Shown here one piece after another: positions 1 through 8,825 of a stretch of 64,000 nucleotides of DNA. Every line of letters begins with the position of its first letter. Position 1 is the first letter of the stretch. Origin of the DNA: Prevotella lacticifex (lineage in GTDB: Bacteria; Bacteroidota; Bacteroidia; Bacteroidales; Bacteroidaceae); contig NZ_BPTV01000001.1 of the NCBI RefSeq assembly GCF_019973375.1, forward strand, positions 2,187,104 through 2,251,103. The letters run 5' to 3'. The notes beneath the pieces are model-generated. The model did no database searches, was not told the DNA's origin, and worked only from the letters and a program-made list of their open reading frames with translations. The position numbers and the translations under genes are program-made.

Positions 1-908
1 TTCTCGACGGCAAGGACGCGCATCGTTGTAGGGTCGTTAAGGGTATAAACATTGTGGTCCTTTGACGTTCCGTCCCACCAGTTGAGCAGGTCGATAGCTG
101 AGCAGAAGTACACACCGGAAAGCAGATTGTCGGTGGGTGCAGCGGCATTACTGCTGACAATGTTCACCTTATTGGACGAAGGCTCCATTGAGGCGGTCTC
201 GATAATCATCGGAAAACCTGCTGGAATGACATCACTTGTTATCTCATGCAGACGCGCAACGCCGGCTCGCTCCTTCACGCCATCGACATAATAAGCCTTG
301 ATGCCGTCGGAATACTTCGTGAAAGCGAAATCGGCATAGAAAGGAAGGTAATCCTTGCCGTTGGCTGTCAGTGTGGGCTGGAAGCCAAAATAGTTGTCGG
401 CCGACGATGCGTCGAGCGGTGTGATATACCAGTTCTGACGGTCGTTGCCCGACGGCTGCATATATCCGAGGCTATCCTCGGTCTCATTGCCATTGAGACG
501 CTCATCGGCAAGGTGGATATTAAAGCCCTTGGCATAAGCCGATGCCACATAAGTCTTGCCCTGTTTGGTCAGCGTGAGATAGTAGTCGCCATAGTTGGCG
601 AGCATCGTATGGGTGTTGGCACCCTGGGCAGAGAGCACATAGCCCTTGCCGGCTTTACTATATGTGAACTTGATAATAGAACCAGGATTGGATACAATCT
701 TATTAAAATGGAGATAAGTGCGTATGGCCTCAAGGTTGACAGCGCCCACTCCGCCGACATTCTCGTCGACATACGCCTTGTCGTCGGCCAGGACAGCCCA
801 CCGCTTGGTGTTGCTGTTCTGCACGCGATAGTAGCCGTCGGCAAGCACCTGAGCATTGGCCGAGGCAGCAGCGAGCGACAAAGCGGCAATTAAAGTAATC
901 TTTTTCAT
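1..908 (-). CDS. secreted protein of unknown function, 3' end outside window
   Basis: The minus frame beginning at ATG 908-906 stays open to the window edge (302 codons). It starts with a signal peptide (MKKITLIAALSLAAASANAQ) and continues with VLADGYYRVQNSNTKRW, a lead-in seen in many secreted Bacteroidales proteins. The rest is rich in Tyr, Asn and Gly, with GKGYVLSAQGANTHTML and a WYITPLDASSADNYFGF stretch. An AGGAAG ribosome site precedes the start. It lies downstream of the OmpA gene on the same strand but behind that gene's terminator-like hairpin, so it is either read through or has its own promoter. The fold could be of the ricin-like trefoil type; I cannot assign a function. The true C-terminus is not visible. 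Confidence 0.75.
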   Translation of the reverse strand, partial: MKKITLIAALSLAAASANAQVLADGYYRVQNSNTKRWAVLADDKAYVDENVGGVGAVNLEAIRTYLHFNKIVSNPGSIIKFTYSKAGKGYVLSAQGANTHTMLANYGDYYLTLTKQGKTYVASAYAKGFNIHLADERLNGNETEDSLGYMQPSGNDRQNWYITPLDASSADNYFGFQPTLTANGKDYLPFYADFAFTKYSDGIKAYYVDGVKERAGVARLHEITSDVIPAGFPMIIETASMEPSSNKVNIVSSNAAAPTDNLLSGVYFCSAIDLLNWWDGTSKDHNVYTLNDPTTMRVLAVE

Positions 909-939
909 CTTCCTATTGAATATTTACTGAATAAAGAAA

Positions 940-985
940 AAGCCCGGTCCAACACTCTTTAATCCATAGCATTGGGCAAGGCTTT
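940..985 (-). terminator. probable terminator after the OmpA gene
   Basis: On the minus strand an imperfect stem (AAAGCC..CCCAA against TTGG..GGGCTTT) is followed by TTTTTCTTTATT, 28 bases past the OmpA stop codon. The middle of the stem is mismatched, so strength is uncertain. Confidence 0.55.
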
Positions 986-1012
986 TAGGTTATCTATCTT
1001 TTCGTAAGTATA

Positions 1013-2182
1013 TTACTTTACGATACAGATGCTTACACGGTTCTTGTCATTCTCCTGGAACGGCTGAACGATGTCACCCTTCTCCTCATAAGAGATACGT
1101 GTCGGGTCGACACCCTTCTCCTCGAGATCCTTAGCAACATTCTTACTACGCTCACCAGCAAGCTTCTTGTTGATGGCACGAGTACCGGTGCCACGGTCAG
1201 CATAGCCGACGATGTGGACATTTGTCTCAGGATACTCATTCATGTAATCGACGATATCCTGGAGTTTCTTCTCCTCACTGGTCTGAACCTTAGTGACATT
1301 GATTGGGAAGAAAACGTCGCGACGGAGCTGGATCTGCTTGACCGGTTTCTTCTCAGGAGCCGGAGCCGGTACCTGCTTTTCCACAACGCGCTCCACGATA
1401 CGCTCAACAGGCTTTGGAGCCTCTACGGTACGAGCTGTATAGGTCTTGCCGCCGAGATTAATCTTCACGCCAACGAGACCGTTGAAGTACCAGTCGGGGT
1501 TGCCGGCTTTCTTCGAGTTGTACTTGTCGTTGAGGAAATTAGCGTTAATCTCGCAGCCGAGCGACACGCGGTCGCTGAGACGGAAGTCGACCATCACGCC
1601 GCCACGTCCCACGAAACGAGTCTTGGTGCCGTCCCAGAGATATTCAAGATTCTGGTCGGTATTGGGGAAAACGGTCGAAGAAAGGTAGTTCGACACATCC
1701 TGAGCCTCGTCGTTGTCGAATGCTATATTTGCACCTGCGCCAAGGAAAGCGCTGACGTTGACAAGACGGTTAGGATTGAATCCGCAGAAGAGGTTGCTGA
1801 GGTTGAAAGTGAAGTCGAGAGCCGGAGCCACATATTTATACTTCCACTTATAGTTTCCACCAGCGTAAGCGCGCTCAGTGCCGTCAGCGGTAAGGGTGGA
1901 GAACGGTGCTACCTTCCATCCGGCGCGGCTCTGCCATCCGCCGACAGCGAGACGCATGCCGAATACCGGGTTGACCTGATAGCCGAGAGCCACCTGTGCG
2001 TTAGGGCTGACGAGCTCCTTGAATTTCACTTCACCAAGGGTGTACTGACCGCCAATCTGAGCCTGGACATACCAGTGCGGATTGAAGTCGTAAACCGTTT
2101 TTGCAGCAGGCTGTTCCTGTGCCGAAGCTGTCATGGCTGCTGAGAGCAGGGCTGCTGAAAAAAGAATCTTATTTAGTTTCAT
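1013..2182 (-). CDS. OmpA-family outer membrane protein, porin-type barrel plus peptidoglycan-binding domain
   Basis: The 389-residue product has a signal peptide (KILFSAALLSAAMTASAQ), a barrel of about residues 30-250, a proline-rich hinge with repeated ERIVERVVEKQVPAPAPEKK-like charged residues near 255-285, and an OmpA_C domain from about 290. In that domain NVHIVGYADRGTGTR and AGERSKNVAKDLEEKGVDP are recognisable, as is the closing NRVSICIVK. The family tethers the outer membrane to peptidoglycan. The gene lies 63 bases behind a long coiled-coil lipoprotein gene on the same strand and is probably cotranscribed with it, with a hairpin between them that may set relative expression. The identity as OmpA-like is secure; the porin activity is inferred. 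Confidence 0.93.
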   Translation of the reverse strand: MKLNKILFSAALLSAAMTASAQEQPAAKTVYDFNPHWYVQAQIGGQYTLGEVKFKELVSPNAQVALGYQVNPVFGMRLAVGGWQSRAGWKVAPFSTLTADGTERAYAGGNYKWKYKYVAPALDFTFNLSNLFCGFNPNRLVNVSAFLGAGANIAFDNDEAQDVSNYLSSTVFPNTDQNLEYLWDGTKTRFVGRGGVMVDFRLSDRVSLGCEINANFLNDKYNSKKAGNPDWYFNGLVGVKINLGGKTYTARTVEAPKPVERIVERVVEKQVPAPAPEKKPVKQIQLRRDVFFPINVTKVQTSEEKKLQDIVDYMNEYPETNVHIVGYADRGTGTRAINKKLAGERSKNVAKDLEEKGVDPTRISYEEKGDIVQPFQENDKNRVSICIVK

Positions 2183-2204
2183 GATTGTGATAGATTTTTT
2201 ATTG

Positions 2205-2233
2205 AAGGCAGATACCGCAGAGGTATCCGCCTT
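2205..2233 (-). terminator. intergenic hairpin between coiled-coil lipoprotein and OmpA genes
   Basis: Twelve-base arms (2205-2216 and 2222-2233, one G-T mismatch) enclose a 5-base loop. On the minus strand the tail is CAATAAAAAATC, a poor U-run; on the plus strand it is TTTTT. It could be an attenuator or an mRNA-stability element inside a two-gene operon rather than a full terminator. Confidence 0.45.
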
Positions 2234-2245
2234 TTTATATTTTGA

Positions 2246-4579
2246 TTACTTTCCGCTGAAGTAGAACTTACGTACGACATTCTTGCCCATGTAGTCGACA
2301 GCAGCATAAGTGACCTCGTAAACCTTACCCGACTCGAGAGTGCCAAGGGTGAAGCTGCGAGTAGTACCATAGAGAACCGTGTTCATGTTGGTACCGTTGT
2401 TAGCCTTCTGCAGAGCAGCCTTCAGAGCAGCATTGCCTTTCTGAGCACTGACAGCGTCCTTGAGGGCAGCATTGTTATCGTTCCACACGTTGGTAACAGC
2501 AACCCACTTCATGTAAGCCGGAGCCAGCATTTCAAGAGTGTAGGTTGTACCGAGCAGGTTAGAACCACTGGGGAGGATGGCAGTACCATACTTTGTGTTA
2601 CCAAGCTTTGCGAGTTCGTTGCCAGAGCCGTAGAAGAGAACCGGCTGGAGCGAGCGGTTGATATCATTGTTTCCGTCACGGCTGAACCAACCGTTCACAC
2701 GGTTAGCCCACTTGTTGTAACGAGAGATGACTTCATTGAGCTTGTCAATCTTGTCGTTAGCCTCGTTGATAGTATTGTTCACATTGTCGATCATGCTGTT
2801 AACCTGGCTCTGAGCACCCGAGAGAGAACCGTTGATCTGGTTGACGAGGTCCTGAAGCTCAGTCATGCTGAAGGTACCGATCTTATGGCCGTTAACGTCG
2901 TAGACGTCAGCAACGTAAGAACCGGTAGTGATTTCGCGGATAGAGATATGGTCGATGTTGCCGTCGATATCCTCGATGCCAGAGTATGTTGGCAGCGGAG
3001 TGTAAGTCTTGCCGGCAAGAGTACCGAACGAGAACGGATGGATGGCAGCACCAGCAACGCAATACTGCGAGATGACCGAATGAGCAGAATCCTGACCATT
3101 GGCGGTCTTGGTGGTCCAAGAAGTCTTCAGAGCGAGAGCCGGGAGGACATCATGGATGTTGTCATAGATTACACCGGCGAGCTGACTGATGTTAACCTTG
3201 AGTCCGCCGTTCTGTGCGCGGTCCTTCCAATCGTGATAGAGGGTCTTGACCTCATCCTTGATTTCCTGCATGTCGACCTTCGGTGTGAGCGAAGAAGCGT
3301 CAGAAGGAGTAACGGTGCCACGGACCTTATAAAGGCCGTTAGCGCTTGCACGGGTGTAACCGAACGACAGGAGGTCGTTGGAAGCCTCAGCAGGAGTGAG
3401 ATCCATAGGAGCCTTCTCGCCACGGCTGTTGACGAGAGTAAATACCTTACCAGTCTCATCGACATCTAACGGGTTCAGAGTGAGCCACATATCACCGGCA
3501 TTGCCGATATAGCTGCCGTTTTCAGGAGTACCGCTTGCAGTGACGATAGTACCATTCCCAGTATTGCGTGCTGTTCTGTCCTGACCGGTAATCTCGAGGT
3601 CAGAGTACGAAAGTACAGGACCGTTAGGATCGGCATAGTCAGAAGCCACATTCGACGGGAAGTAGAACTGACCCGGATTGCCATAGTAAGCAGCAAGCAC
3701 CGTTGAGCGGATGTCACCTGAAGGCACTGCATAGTAACCGAAGACAGGGTTCAGCGTACCATTGACGAGGATACCTGTAACCTGCTTTCTCATAGCCTCC
3801 TGAATGAGGTTGACAAGGCTCTGAAGAGCGTTGACCTGACTCTGGAGTTTCGAGATAGCGTCCTTGTTGGCGTTGGCGAGGTCCTCAACTATTCCGAGTC
3901 TGCCCTCAACCTTATCGAGACGATCCTCAGCATCATTGAGGCGGAGGACGTTAGCCTCAGCGATAGAGTCAGCCTTATGAGCCAGCTTCATAGCCTCGGC
4001 AGCGGCGGTAGAATCCTGATAAGCCTTACGATAGAGCTCAACGATGTCGCCCTGCATACCGACGACGGTATTATTCAGGTTGACAAGGCTGTCAGCAAGG
4101 CCGTCTACGCGGAGAGCCGTGTTGTTACACATGTTGATACAGTCGGCCAGGCGAGCGCGGAGAGCGTCGATAGAATCCTTGTTCTCCTTGACTCCATTCT
4201 TAATGTCGTTGACGACACGGTTGGTAGAGTCGATACGCGCATTGGCATCGTTAATAGCCTTCTGCAGAAGGGAGTCGGCAGTCTCAAGGTTCTTGATCTT
4301 TCCCTTCAGATCAGCAATATCCTGAGTGTTGGTCGAGACCTGGCCTTCGAGCTTTTCCACACGCTCTTTCAGTTTGTCACACTGCTGACGGCAGTTCGAC
4401 TGTGCCGTCTTGAGCTCAGCCACCTGACCATAGAGAGCCTCCAGAAGCGTCTTGTTGCTCTGGACATTTTCCTTCCACGCTCCATCCTCATCGTAATCCT
4501 TACAGGACGAGAGCGATCCTGATACGCCTAAAACAAGACCTATCAGAAGAATAAAACTTAGAAGTTTTCGTCTATTCAT
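2246..4579 (-). CDS. large coiled-coil lipoprotein
   Basis: The 777-residue product starts with a lipoprotein signal ending in the lipobox LSSC (Cys26). Residues about 35-265 form a long heptad-rich helix region (TLLEALYGQVAELKTAQSN, CDKLKERVEKLEGQVSTNTQ) with repeated DIADLKGKI/NANARIDS-type segments. This is followed by a beta-rich domain, a second helical stretch near 590-650 (NSMIDNVNNTINEANDKIDK) and a C-terminal domain. No catalytic motif is seen. The architecture suggests a periplasmic or surface-anchored spacer or stalk. It is the first gene of a probable operon with the OmpA protein. I do not recognise a named family; similar proteins occur in Prevotella as hypothetical or cell-wall-anchor proteins. 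Confidence 0.85.
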   Translation of the reverse strand: MNRRKLLSFILLIGLVLGVSGSLSSCKDYDEDGAWKENVQSNKTLLEALYGQVAELKTAQSNCRQQCDKLKERVEKLEGQVSTNTQDIADLKGKIKNLETADSLLQKAINDANARIDSTNRVVNDIKNGVKENKDSIDALRARLADCINMCNNTALRVDGLADSLVNLNNTVVGMQGDIVELYRKAYQDSTAAAEAMKLAHKADSIAEANVLRLNDAEDRLDKVEGRLGIVEDLANANKDAISKLQSQVNALQSLVNLIQEAMRKQVTGILVNGTLNPVFGYYAVPSGDIRSTVLAAYYGNPGQFYFPSNVASDYADPNGPVLSYSDLEITGQDRTARNTGNGTIVTASGTPENGSYIGNAGDMWLTLNPLDVDETGKVFTLVNSRGEKAPMDLTPAEASNDLLSFGYTRASANGLYKVRGTVTPSDASSLTPKVDMQEIKDEVKTLYHDWKDRAQNGGLKVNISQLAGVIYDNIHDVLPALALKTSWTTKTANGQDSAHSVISQYCVAGAAIHPFSFGTLAGKTYTPLPTYSGIEDIDGNIDHISIREITTGSYVADVYDVNGHKIGTFSMTELQDLVNQINGSLSGAQSQVNSMIDNVNNTINEANDKIDKLNEVISRYNKWANRVNGWFSRDGNNDINRSLQPVLFYGSGNELAKLGNTKYGTAILPSGSNLLGTTYTLEMLAPAYMKWVAVTNVWNDNNAALKDAVSAQKGNAALKAALQKANNGTNMNTVLYGTTRSFTLGTLESGKVYEVTYAAVDYMGKNVVRKFYFSGK

Positions 4580-4694
4580 CGTCTTTGAATTTAAAAAAAA
4601 ATATTATTAATTATTGATTATACTAACCTATAGAAACCACTCTTTCATAACATTCCACCTTATTTATATATATAGATGGCTCTCTATTTGGGTA

Positions 4695-4702
4695 CAAAAT
4701 TA
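4695..4702 (-). promoter_or_regulatory. Bacteroidales -7 box for the coiled-coil lipoprotein operon
   Basis: Minus-strand TAATTTTG matches the TAnnTTTG consensus and lies 116 bases upstream of the lipoprotein start, leaving a long leader. No clear -33 element is visible. Confidence 0.45.
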
Positions 4703-4829
4703 CGCTTTTTTTTTGAAATTACATATATTTCTACATAAAATTTACGTCACAAAAAACATTATTTGACACAATAGGGATTTTCCCCCCACCATATAGGGGA
4801 ATTCCTTTCCAATTATCCACAATTCTGCT

Positions 4830-4837
4830 TACCTTTG
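4830..4837 (+). promoter_or_regulatory. Bacteroidales -7 box TACCTTTG
   Basis: Exact TAnnTTTG match 27 bases before the start codon of the Arg/Gly/Ser-rich secreted protein. Confidence 0.65.
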
Positions 4838-4863
4838 CATCAGAAAATTTAAAGAACACGACT

Positions 4864-5844
4864 ATGAAGAAGTTTATATTTGCCCTTGTGATGCTGTTCA
4901 CCATGGCAGTCTCAGCCTCAGCAATGAGTTATGAGGAGGCACGCAACGAAGCTCTGTTCCTTACCGACAAGATGGCTTACGAGCTGAACTTGACGGAGGA
5001 CCAATACGAGGCGGCATACGAGATAAACCTCGACTACCTCATGCGGGTAAACACTGTCGACGACCTCTACGGCACCTACTGGCGCTACCGTAATCTCGAC
5101 ATGAGCTACATACTCTTCGACTGGCAGTACCGTGCATTCTGCGACGCCGCTTACTTCTACCGCCCGATATACTGGTCGGGAGGCTACTGGCACTTCGGCA
5201 TCTACGCCCGCTACCCATACCGCGACTACTTCTACTTTGGCTGTCCACGCTTCTACGTTGAATACCGTGGCGGACACAGCTGGCGCATGAACGGAGGCCA
5301 CAGCTGGTACCGCGGCCGCGACTGGGGACGCCCAGGCAACCGCCCGGCAGTGGGAATGCGCGACGGTTTCAACCGCGGCGACTACCGCAACGTCGGCAAC
5401 CGTTCTTTCGGCAACCTCAACAACCGCGGAAGCTTCAACAACAGAGGCTCACGATCCTTCGGTTCAGGCGCGTCGATGGCTCCAAGCACCCAGAACAGAA
5501 ACACCAATACGACAGGTCCGCGCAAGTTCGGTACCTTCGGTTCAGGACGCAACTACAACAGCGTGCCGCAGAGCAGCACCCGCACAACGGTCACCCATCA
5601 GCAGAGCCGCAACCTCTTCGACAACCAGAGCCGGACGATGAACCGCAGCAGTTTCCAGCCACAGACAGCTCCAAGCCGCAGTTTCAGTGCACCGTCGCGC
5701 AGCTTCAGCGCACCGTCGCGCAGCTTCAGCTCACCGTCGCGCAGCTTCGGCTCACCAAGCAACAGCGGTTCGTTCGGAGGTTCCCGCTCGAGCGGTGGCT
5801 CCTTCTCAAACGGAGGATCAAGAAGTTTCGGTGGTCACAGATAA
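4864..5844 (+). CDS. secreted Arg/Ser/Gly/Asn-rich low-complexity protein
   Basis: The 326-residue product has a signal peptide (FALVMLFTMAVSASA), then a globular N-terminal part (residues about 22-140) rich in Tyr and Trp with SYEEARNEALFLTDKMAYEL and NLTEDQYEAAYEINLDY, which resembles LTxxQ-type periplasmic sensor or chaperone repeats. From about 150 it is a basic, disordered tail ending in a tandem repeat of PSRSFSA/PSRSFSS (nucleotides 5680-5760, 21-bp units). It has its own promoter and a strong terminator and is not part of an operon. Similar Bacteroidales proteins are annotated only as hypothetical; function unknown. Confidence 0.85.
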   Translation: MKKFIFALVMLFTMAVSASAMSYEEARNEALFLTDKMAYELNLTEDQYEAAYEINLDYLMRVNTVDDLYGTYWRYRNLDMSYILFDWQYRAFCDAAYFYRPIYWSGGYWHFGIYARYPYRDYFYFGCPRFYVEYRGGHSWRMNGGHSWYRGRDWGRPGNRPAVGMRDGFNRGDYRNVGNRSFGNLNNRGSFNNRGSRSFGSGASMAPSTQNRNTNTTGPRKFGTFGSGRNYNSVPQSSTRTTVTHQQSRNLFDNQSRTMNRSSFQPQTAPSRSFSAPSRSFSAPSRSFSSPSRSFGSPSNSGSFGGSRSSGGSFSNGGSRSFGGHR

Positions 5845-5906
5845 GGAATGACATTAAATCAAATTTCTGACAAGCAATAACTGCCGCGCTATAGCGGCTA
5901 AACAAC

Positions 5907-5970
5907 AAGGGGCATCGGCAACAGCACCGGAAAATCAGATACCGGGAATGTTGCAGATGCCCCTCTTTTT
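5907..5970 (+). terminator. rho-independent terminator
   Basis: AGGGGCATC.GCAACA pairs with TGTTGCAGATGCCCCT around an inner small stem, followed by CTTTTTATT. It ends the 4864-5844 transcript. Confidence 0.7.
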
Positions 5971-6052
5971 ATTGTATTCTCCGCGGCATATAGCCATTCA
6001 CAGCAATACATGCGGCTGTCGGAAACGGCAAAATAATTTCCGCCAACGGTCC

Positions 6053-6565
6053 TCAGAGGTCGAGCACGCGGACTTCAGCGTTCTCCATGCGCGGGATTTC
6101 GTTCATCGGTTTGTTGAAATATACGCTTTGGATGGCCTTGTTGACGATGCCGTGACCGACGGCTAACACGGTCTTCCCGGGGTAAGTCACCTTTATCCAC
6201 GTAAGGAAATTGCGGGCGCGGGCCTTGAGATGAGGGATTGGTTCCACGTCCTTGGGCCAGTCCTTAGGGTCCTTCGGCAGGTCGGGGATGTACTTCCCGG
6301 TCAGCGAGCCCCAGTCGCGCTCACGCAGCAGCACCGTCGTTTCGACGTCCTTACCGTGCGGAGCGGCGATTATCTTGCACGTCTGAATACTACGGTTGAG
6401 GTCGCTCGAAACGAAATTATCAATCTGCGCGCCCTTCATCTTCTCGCGCACGGCCTCAGCCTGAGCCACTCCCTCGGGGTCGAGTTGTCCCTGAACCTGC
6501 CCTTGCAGGATTTTGGCGGCATTATCGAAGGTCTGACCATGCCGCACCAGATATAGTCTTGTCAT
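6053..6565 (-). CDS. histidine phosphatase family protein (phosphoglycerate mutase-like)
   Basis: The 170-residue protein opens with TRLYLVRHGQT, the catalytic RHG motif (His9 accepts phosphate), and carries SSDLNRSIQTCKIIA and the second histidine in VLAVGHGIVNKAI. The length suits small cobC/GpmB-like phosphatases. The substrate cannot be told from sequence. It is a single gene with its own -7 box 31 bases upstream, convergent to the preceding secreted-protein gene. Confidence 0.9.
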   Translation of the reverse strand: MTRLYLVRHGQTFDNAAKILQGQVQGQLDPEGVAQAEAVREKMKGAQIDNFVSSDLNRSIQTCKIIAAPHGKDVETTVLLRERDWGSLTGKYIPDLPKDPKDWPKDVEPIPHLKARARNFLTWIKVTYPGKTVLAVGHGIVNKAIQSVYFNKPMNEIPRMENAEVRVLDL

Positions 6566-6595
6566 TATTTATGTTATCTTGAATAATTCAGCGTG

Positions 6596-6603
6596 CAAAG
6601 GTA
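6596..6603 (-). promoter_or_regulatory. Bacteroidales -7 box for the histidine phosphatase
   Basis: Minus-strand TACCTTTG, exact consensus, 31 bases upstream of the start. Confidence 0.65.
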
Positions 6604-6667
6604 GTACAATCGACTGTAAAGCCATAAAATAATAAGCCAAAAATTTGTAAACGTCGGAAGAAAATCC

Positions 6668-6675
6668 TAACTTTG
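6668..6675 (+). promoter_or_regulatory. Bacteroidales -7 box TAACTTTG
   Basis: Exact consensus, 18 bases before the DUF308-type gene; probably drives the three genes 6693-8738. Confidence 0.65.
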
Positions 6676-6692
6676 CCGAAAATACATGTGTC

Positions 6693-7388
6693 ATGAAAAT
6701 TTTTCAGAGTGCAGTTTTTAGAGCCTTATGCTCAATCGTTGTCGGCATGTTGCTCCTCCAGTACGGAAGTCTGACCATACAATGGCTTACGATAGTCATT
6801 GGAGGAATCTTCTTCGCCACCGGACTTATTTCGTTCATCATCTACCTGTCGACGAAGAAGCGCCTTAGCGCCTCGGAATCGATTACCGACAGCGACGGCT
6901 ACCGCATCCAGCGGCCCGCGCCCGCCTTCCCCATCGTCGGTGTGGGAAGCATGATTCTCGGTGGCATCCTCATCTTTCTTCCCGGCAGTTTCGTCAAAGG
7001 CATCGTCGTGGTTCTGGCTCTCATCCTCGTTCTCGGTGCCATCAACCAGCTCGTATCGCTGGCCCGCGCAACGAAATTCGCTTCCGTGCCGGTGCTCTTC
7101 TGGATTTTTCCGCTCGTCACCTTCGGCATCGGAGGCTTCATCCTCGTCCGTCCCGGTGAGACTATCGACCTGGTTATGAAACTCATAGGCTGGTGCATGA
7201 TATTCTACGGGGCCGTGGAAGGTCTCGACGCGTGGAAGATTTACAGTATGCGGAAGGCCTTCGAGAAGAACAGTGCCAACGCCCAGGCTGCCGCCGAGGC
7301 CCGCGCCCGCATGCAGAACCCTGAGGACATCACCGACGCTGAGGTCGTCGACGACAGCAACAGTCATCAGACGGGAGAGAAAATCTGA
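6693..7388 (+). CDS. DUF308/HdeD-like inner membrane protein
   Basis: The 231-residue product has six hydrophobic segments (for example CSIVVGMLLLQYGSL, WLTIVIGGIFFATGLISF, GIVVVLALILVLGAI, PLVTFGIGGFILVRPGE, MKLIGWCMIFYGAVEGLDAW), arranged as the paired short helices typical of DUF308. The C-terminal 45 residues are a cytoplasmic charged tail. The family includes acid-stress protein HdeD, but a role here is not shown. It is followed after 37 bases by uridine kinase on the same strand, probably in one transcript. Confidence 0.8.
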   Translation: MKIFQSAVFRALCSIVVGMLLLQYGSLTIQWLTIVIGGIFFATGLISFIIYLSTKKRLSASESITDSDGYRIQRPAPAFPIVGVGSMILGGILIFLPGSFVKGIVVVLALILVLGAINQLVSLARATKFASVPVLFWIFPLVTFGIGGFILVRPGETIDLVMKLIGWCMIFYGAVEGLDAWKIYSMRKAFEKNSANAQAAAEARARMQNPEDITDAEVVDDSNSHQTGEKI

Positions 7389-7424
7389 CAACATAATTCA
7401 CACGAAAACTACAAACTAACGAAT

Positions 7425-8054
7425 ATGAAAGACCATCATATAACCATCATTGGCATTGCAGGAGGAACAGGGTCGGGCAAGACGACAGTAGTAAAGAAAA
7501 TTGTAGAGGCCCTTCCGCCCAACTACGTGGCCGTTGTCCCGCTTGACTCATACTATAACGACACCACCGGCCTCACCGACGAGGAGCGCAAGGCCATCAA
7601 CTTCGACCATCCCGACGCCTTCGACTGGAAGTTGCTCATCGAGCAGGTCAACGAGCTGAGGCACGGCCGTGCCGTCGAGCAGCCCACCTACAGCTACCTC
7701 ATCAGCAACCGCCTGCCCGAAACCATACATGTGGAGCCCAAGCCGGTGATAATAATCGAGGGAATCATGACGCTCATCAACCGCAAGCTGCGCGACATGA
7801 TGGACCTGAAGGTGTTCGTCGACTGCGATCCCGACGAGAGGCTCATACGCAATATCCAGCGCGATACCATCGACCGCGGGCGCACGGTGTCGATGGTTGT
7901 CGACAGATACCTGAAGGTTCTCAAGCCGATGCACGAGCAGTTCATCGAGCCCACCAAGCGACATGCCGACATCATAATCCCGCAGGGAGGCGAGAACGAA
8001 CGCGGAATTTCAATTCTCTGCAAGTACATCGAGGGACTGATAAAGAAGGACTGA
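7425..8054 (+). CDS. udk: uridine kinase
   Basis: The 209-residue product has the P-loop GGTGSGKTT at residues 13-21, the substrate segment VPLDSYYNDTTGLTDEER, FDHPDAFDW, and the lid-region VFVDCDPDERLIRNIQRDT and DRGRTV. It phosphorylates uridine and cytidine to UMP and CMP in pyrimidine salvage. Length and motifs match Udk fully. It lies between a DUF308-type membrane protein and a uracil-glycosylase-like gene, a grouping with no obvious common pathway beyond pyrimidines. Confidence 0.96.
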   Translation: MKDHHITIIGIAGGTGSGKTTVVKKIVEALPPNYVAVVPLDSYYNDTTGLTDEERKAINFDHPDAFDWKLLIEQVNELRHGRAVEQPTYSYLISNRLPETIHVEPKPVIIIEGIMTLINRKLRDMMDLKVFVDCDPDERLIRNIQRDTIDRGRTVSMVVDRYLKVLKPMHEQFIEPTKRHADIIIPQGGENERGISILCKYIEGLIKKD

Positions 8055-8153
8055 CAGCATAGAATAGTGCACAGGCAAACACCTGACAATCAGACTAATG
8101 CCACGCGTCAGCCATCCTGCAGTCGAGAACACATAAAAAGACTAAAACAAGAA

Positions 8154-8738
8154 ATGGATATAGAGACTCATCCCTTTGAGCCTTTCCTGCCCAAGAATGC
8201 CAAACTGATTCTCTTGGGCACTTTTCCTCCGGCCCCAAAACGGTGGTGCATGGAGTGGTACTACCCCAACTTCATGAACGATATGTGGAGGATTATCGGA
8301 CTGTGCTTCTTCGGCGACAAGGAGCACTTCGTGAAACCGGGCGAGAAGACGTGGCGCCTCGACGAGCTGAAGGATTTCCTCGCCGAGAAGGGCATTGCCA
8401 TCTTCGACACCTGCGTGAAGATTCGCAGGACTAAGGGCACCGCCTCCGACAAGGACTTGGAGGTCATCGAGCAGGCCGACATCGACGGTCTGCTCCACTA
8501 CCTATCGCAGTGTCGGGCCGTACTGTGCGCCGGACAGCTCGCCACAACCATCTTCACATCGCACTACGGCATCCGCGATGCCAAGAAGATGAAGATGGGA
8601 TCGTTCGTCAACTTCGATTTCGAGGGACGCACGCTCCGTCTATACCGTGAGCCGAGCAGCAGTCGTGCCTATCCCATGAAGGTCGAGAAGAAGGCCGAAT
8701 ACTACTCAAAGATGTTCGAGGAGGTACTCGGCGAATGA
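8154..8738 (+). CDS. uracil-DNA-glycosylase-like superfamily protein
   Basis: I choose ATG 8154 (MDIETHPFEPFLP, 194 residues); the open frame extends 29 codons upstream but that part is low quality. KLILLGTFPPAPKRW matches motif 1 of the UDG superfamily (LLxGxxPP), and the C-terminal region has AVLCAGQLATTIFTSHYG and REPSSSRAYPMKVEKK, where the family places its second active-site loop (here PSSSRA). Many Bacteroidales homologues carry the name uracil-DNA glycosylase family protein; activity on DNA is not established for this subfamily. Confidence 0.75.
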   Translation: MDIETHPFEPFLPKNAKLILLGTFPPAPKRWCMEWYYPNFMNDMWRIIGLCFFGDKEHFVKPGEKTWRLDELKDFLAEKGIAIFDTCVKIRRTKGTASDKDLEVIEQADIDGLLHYLSQCRAVLCAGQLATTIFTSHYGIRDAKKMKMGSFVNFDFEGRTLRLYREPSSSRAYPMKVEKKAEYYSKMFEEVLGE

Positions 8739-8825
8739 CGTCTTTGGCAGATTCAGAGGGCGAAAATGTTTCGCATCATCTGTAAATATAATTCAAAACA
8801 AAATTTTCGTCGAACCGTCTCGCTT

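Noticed and set aside
246..893. Plus-strand 215-codon frame at the window start
   Set aside because: It is the complement of the minus-strand secreted protein gene (1-908), which has a signal peptide, ribosome site and better composition.
8067..8153. Start of the glycosylase-like gene at 8067
   Set aside because: The first 29 residues are Gln/Asn/Arg-rich and unlike the family; ATG 8154 is followed directly by the conserved part.
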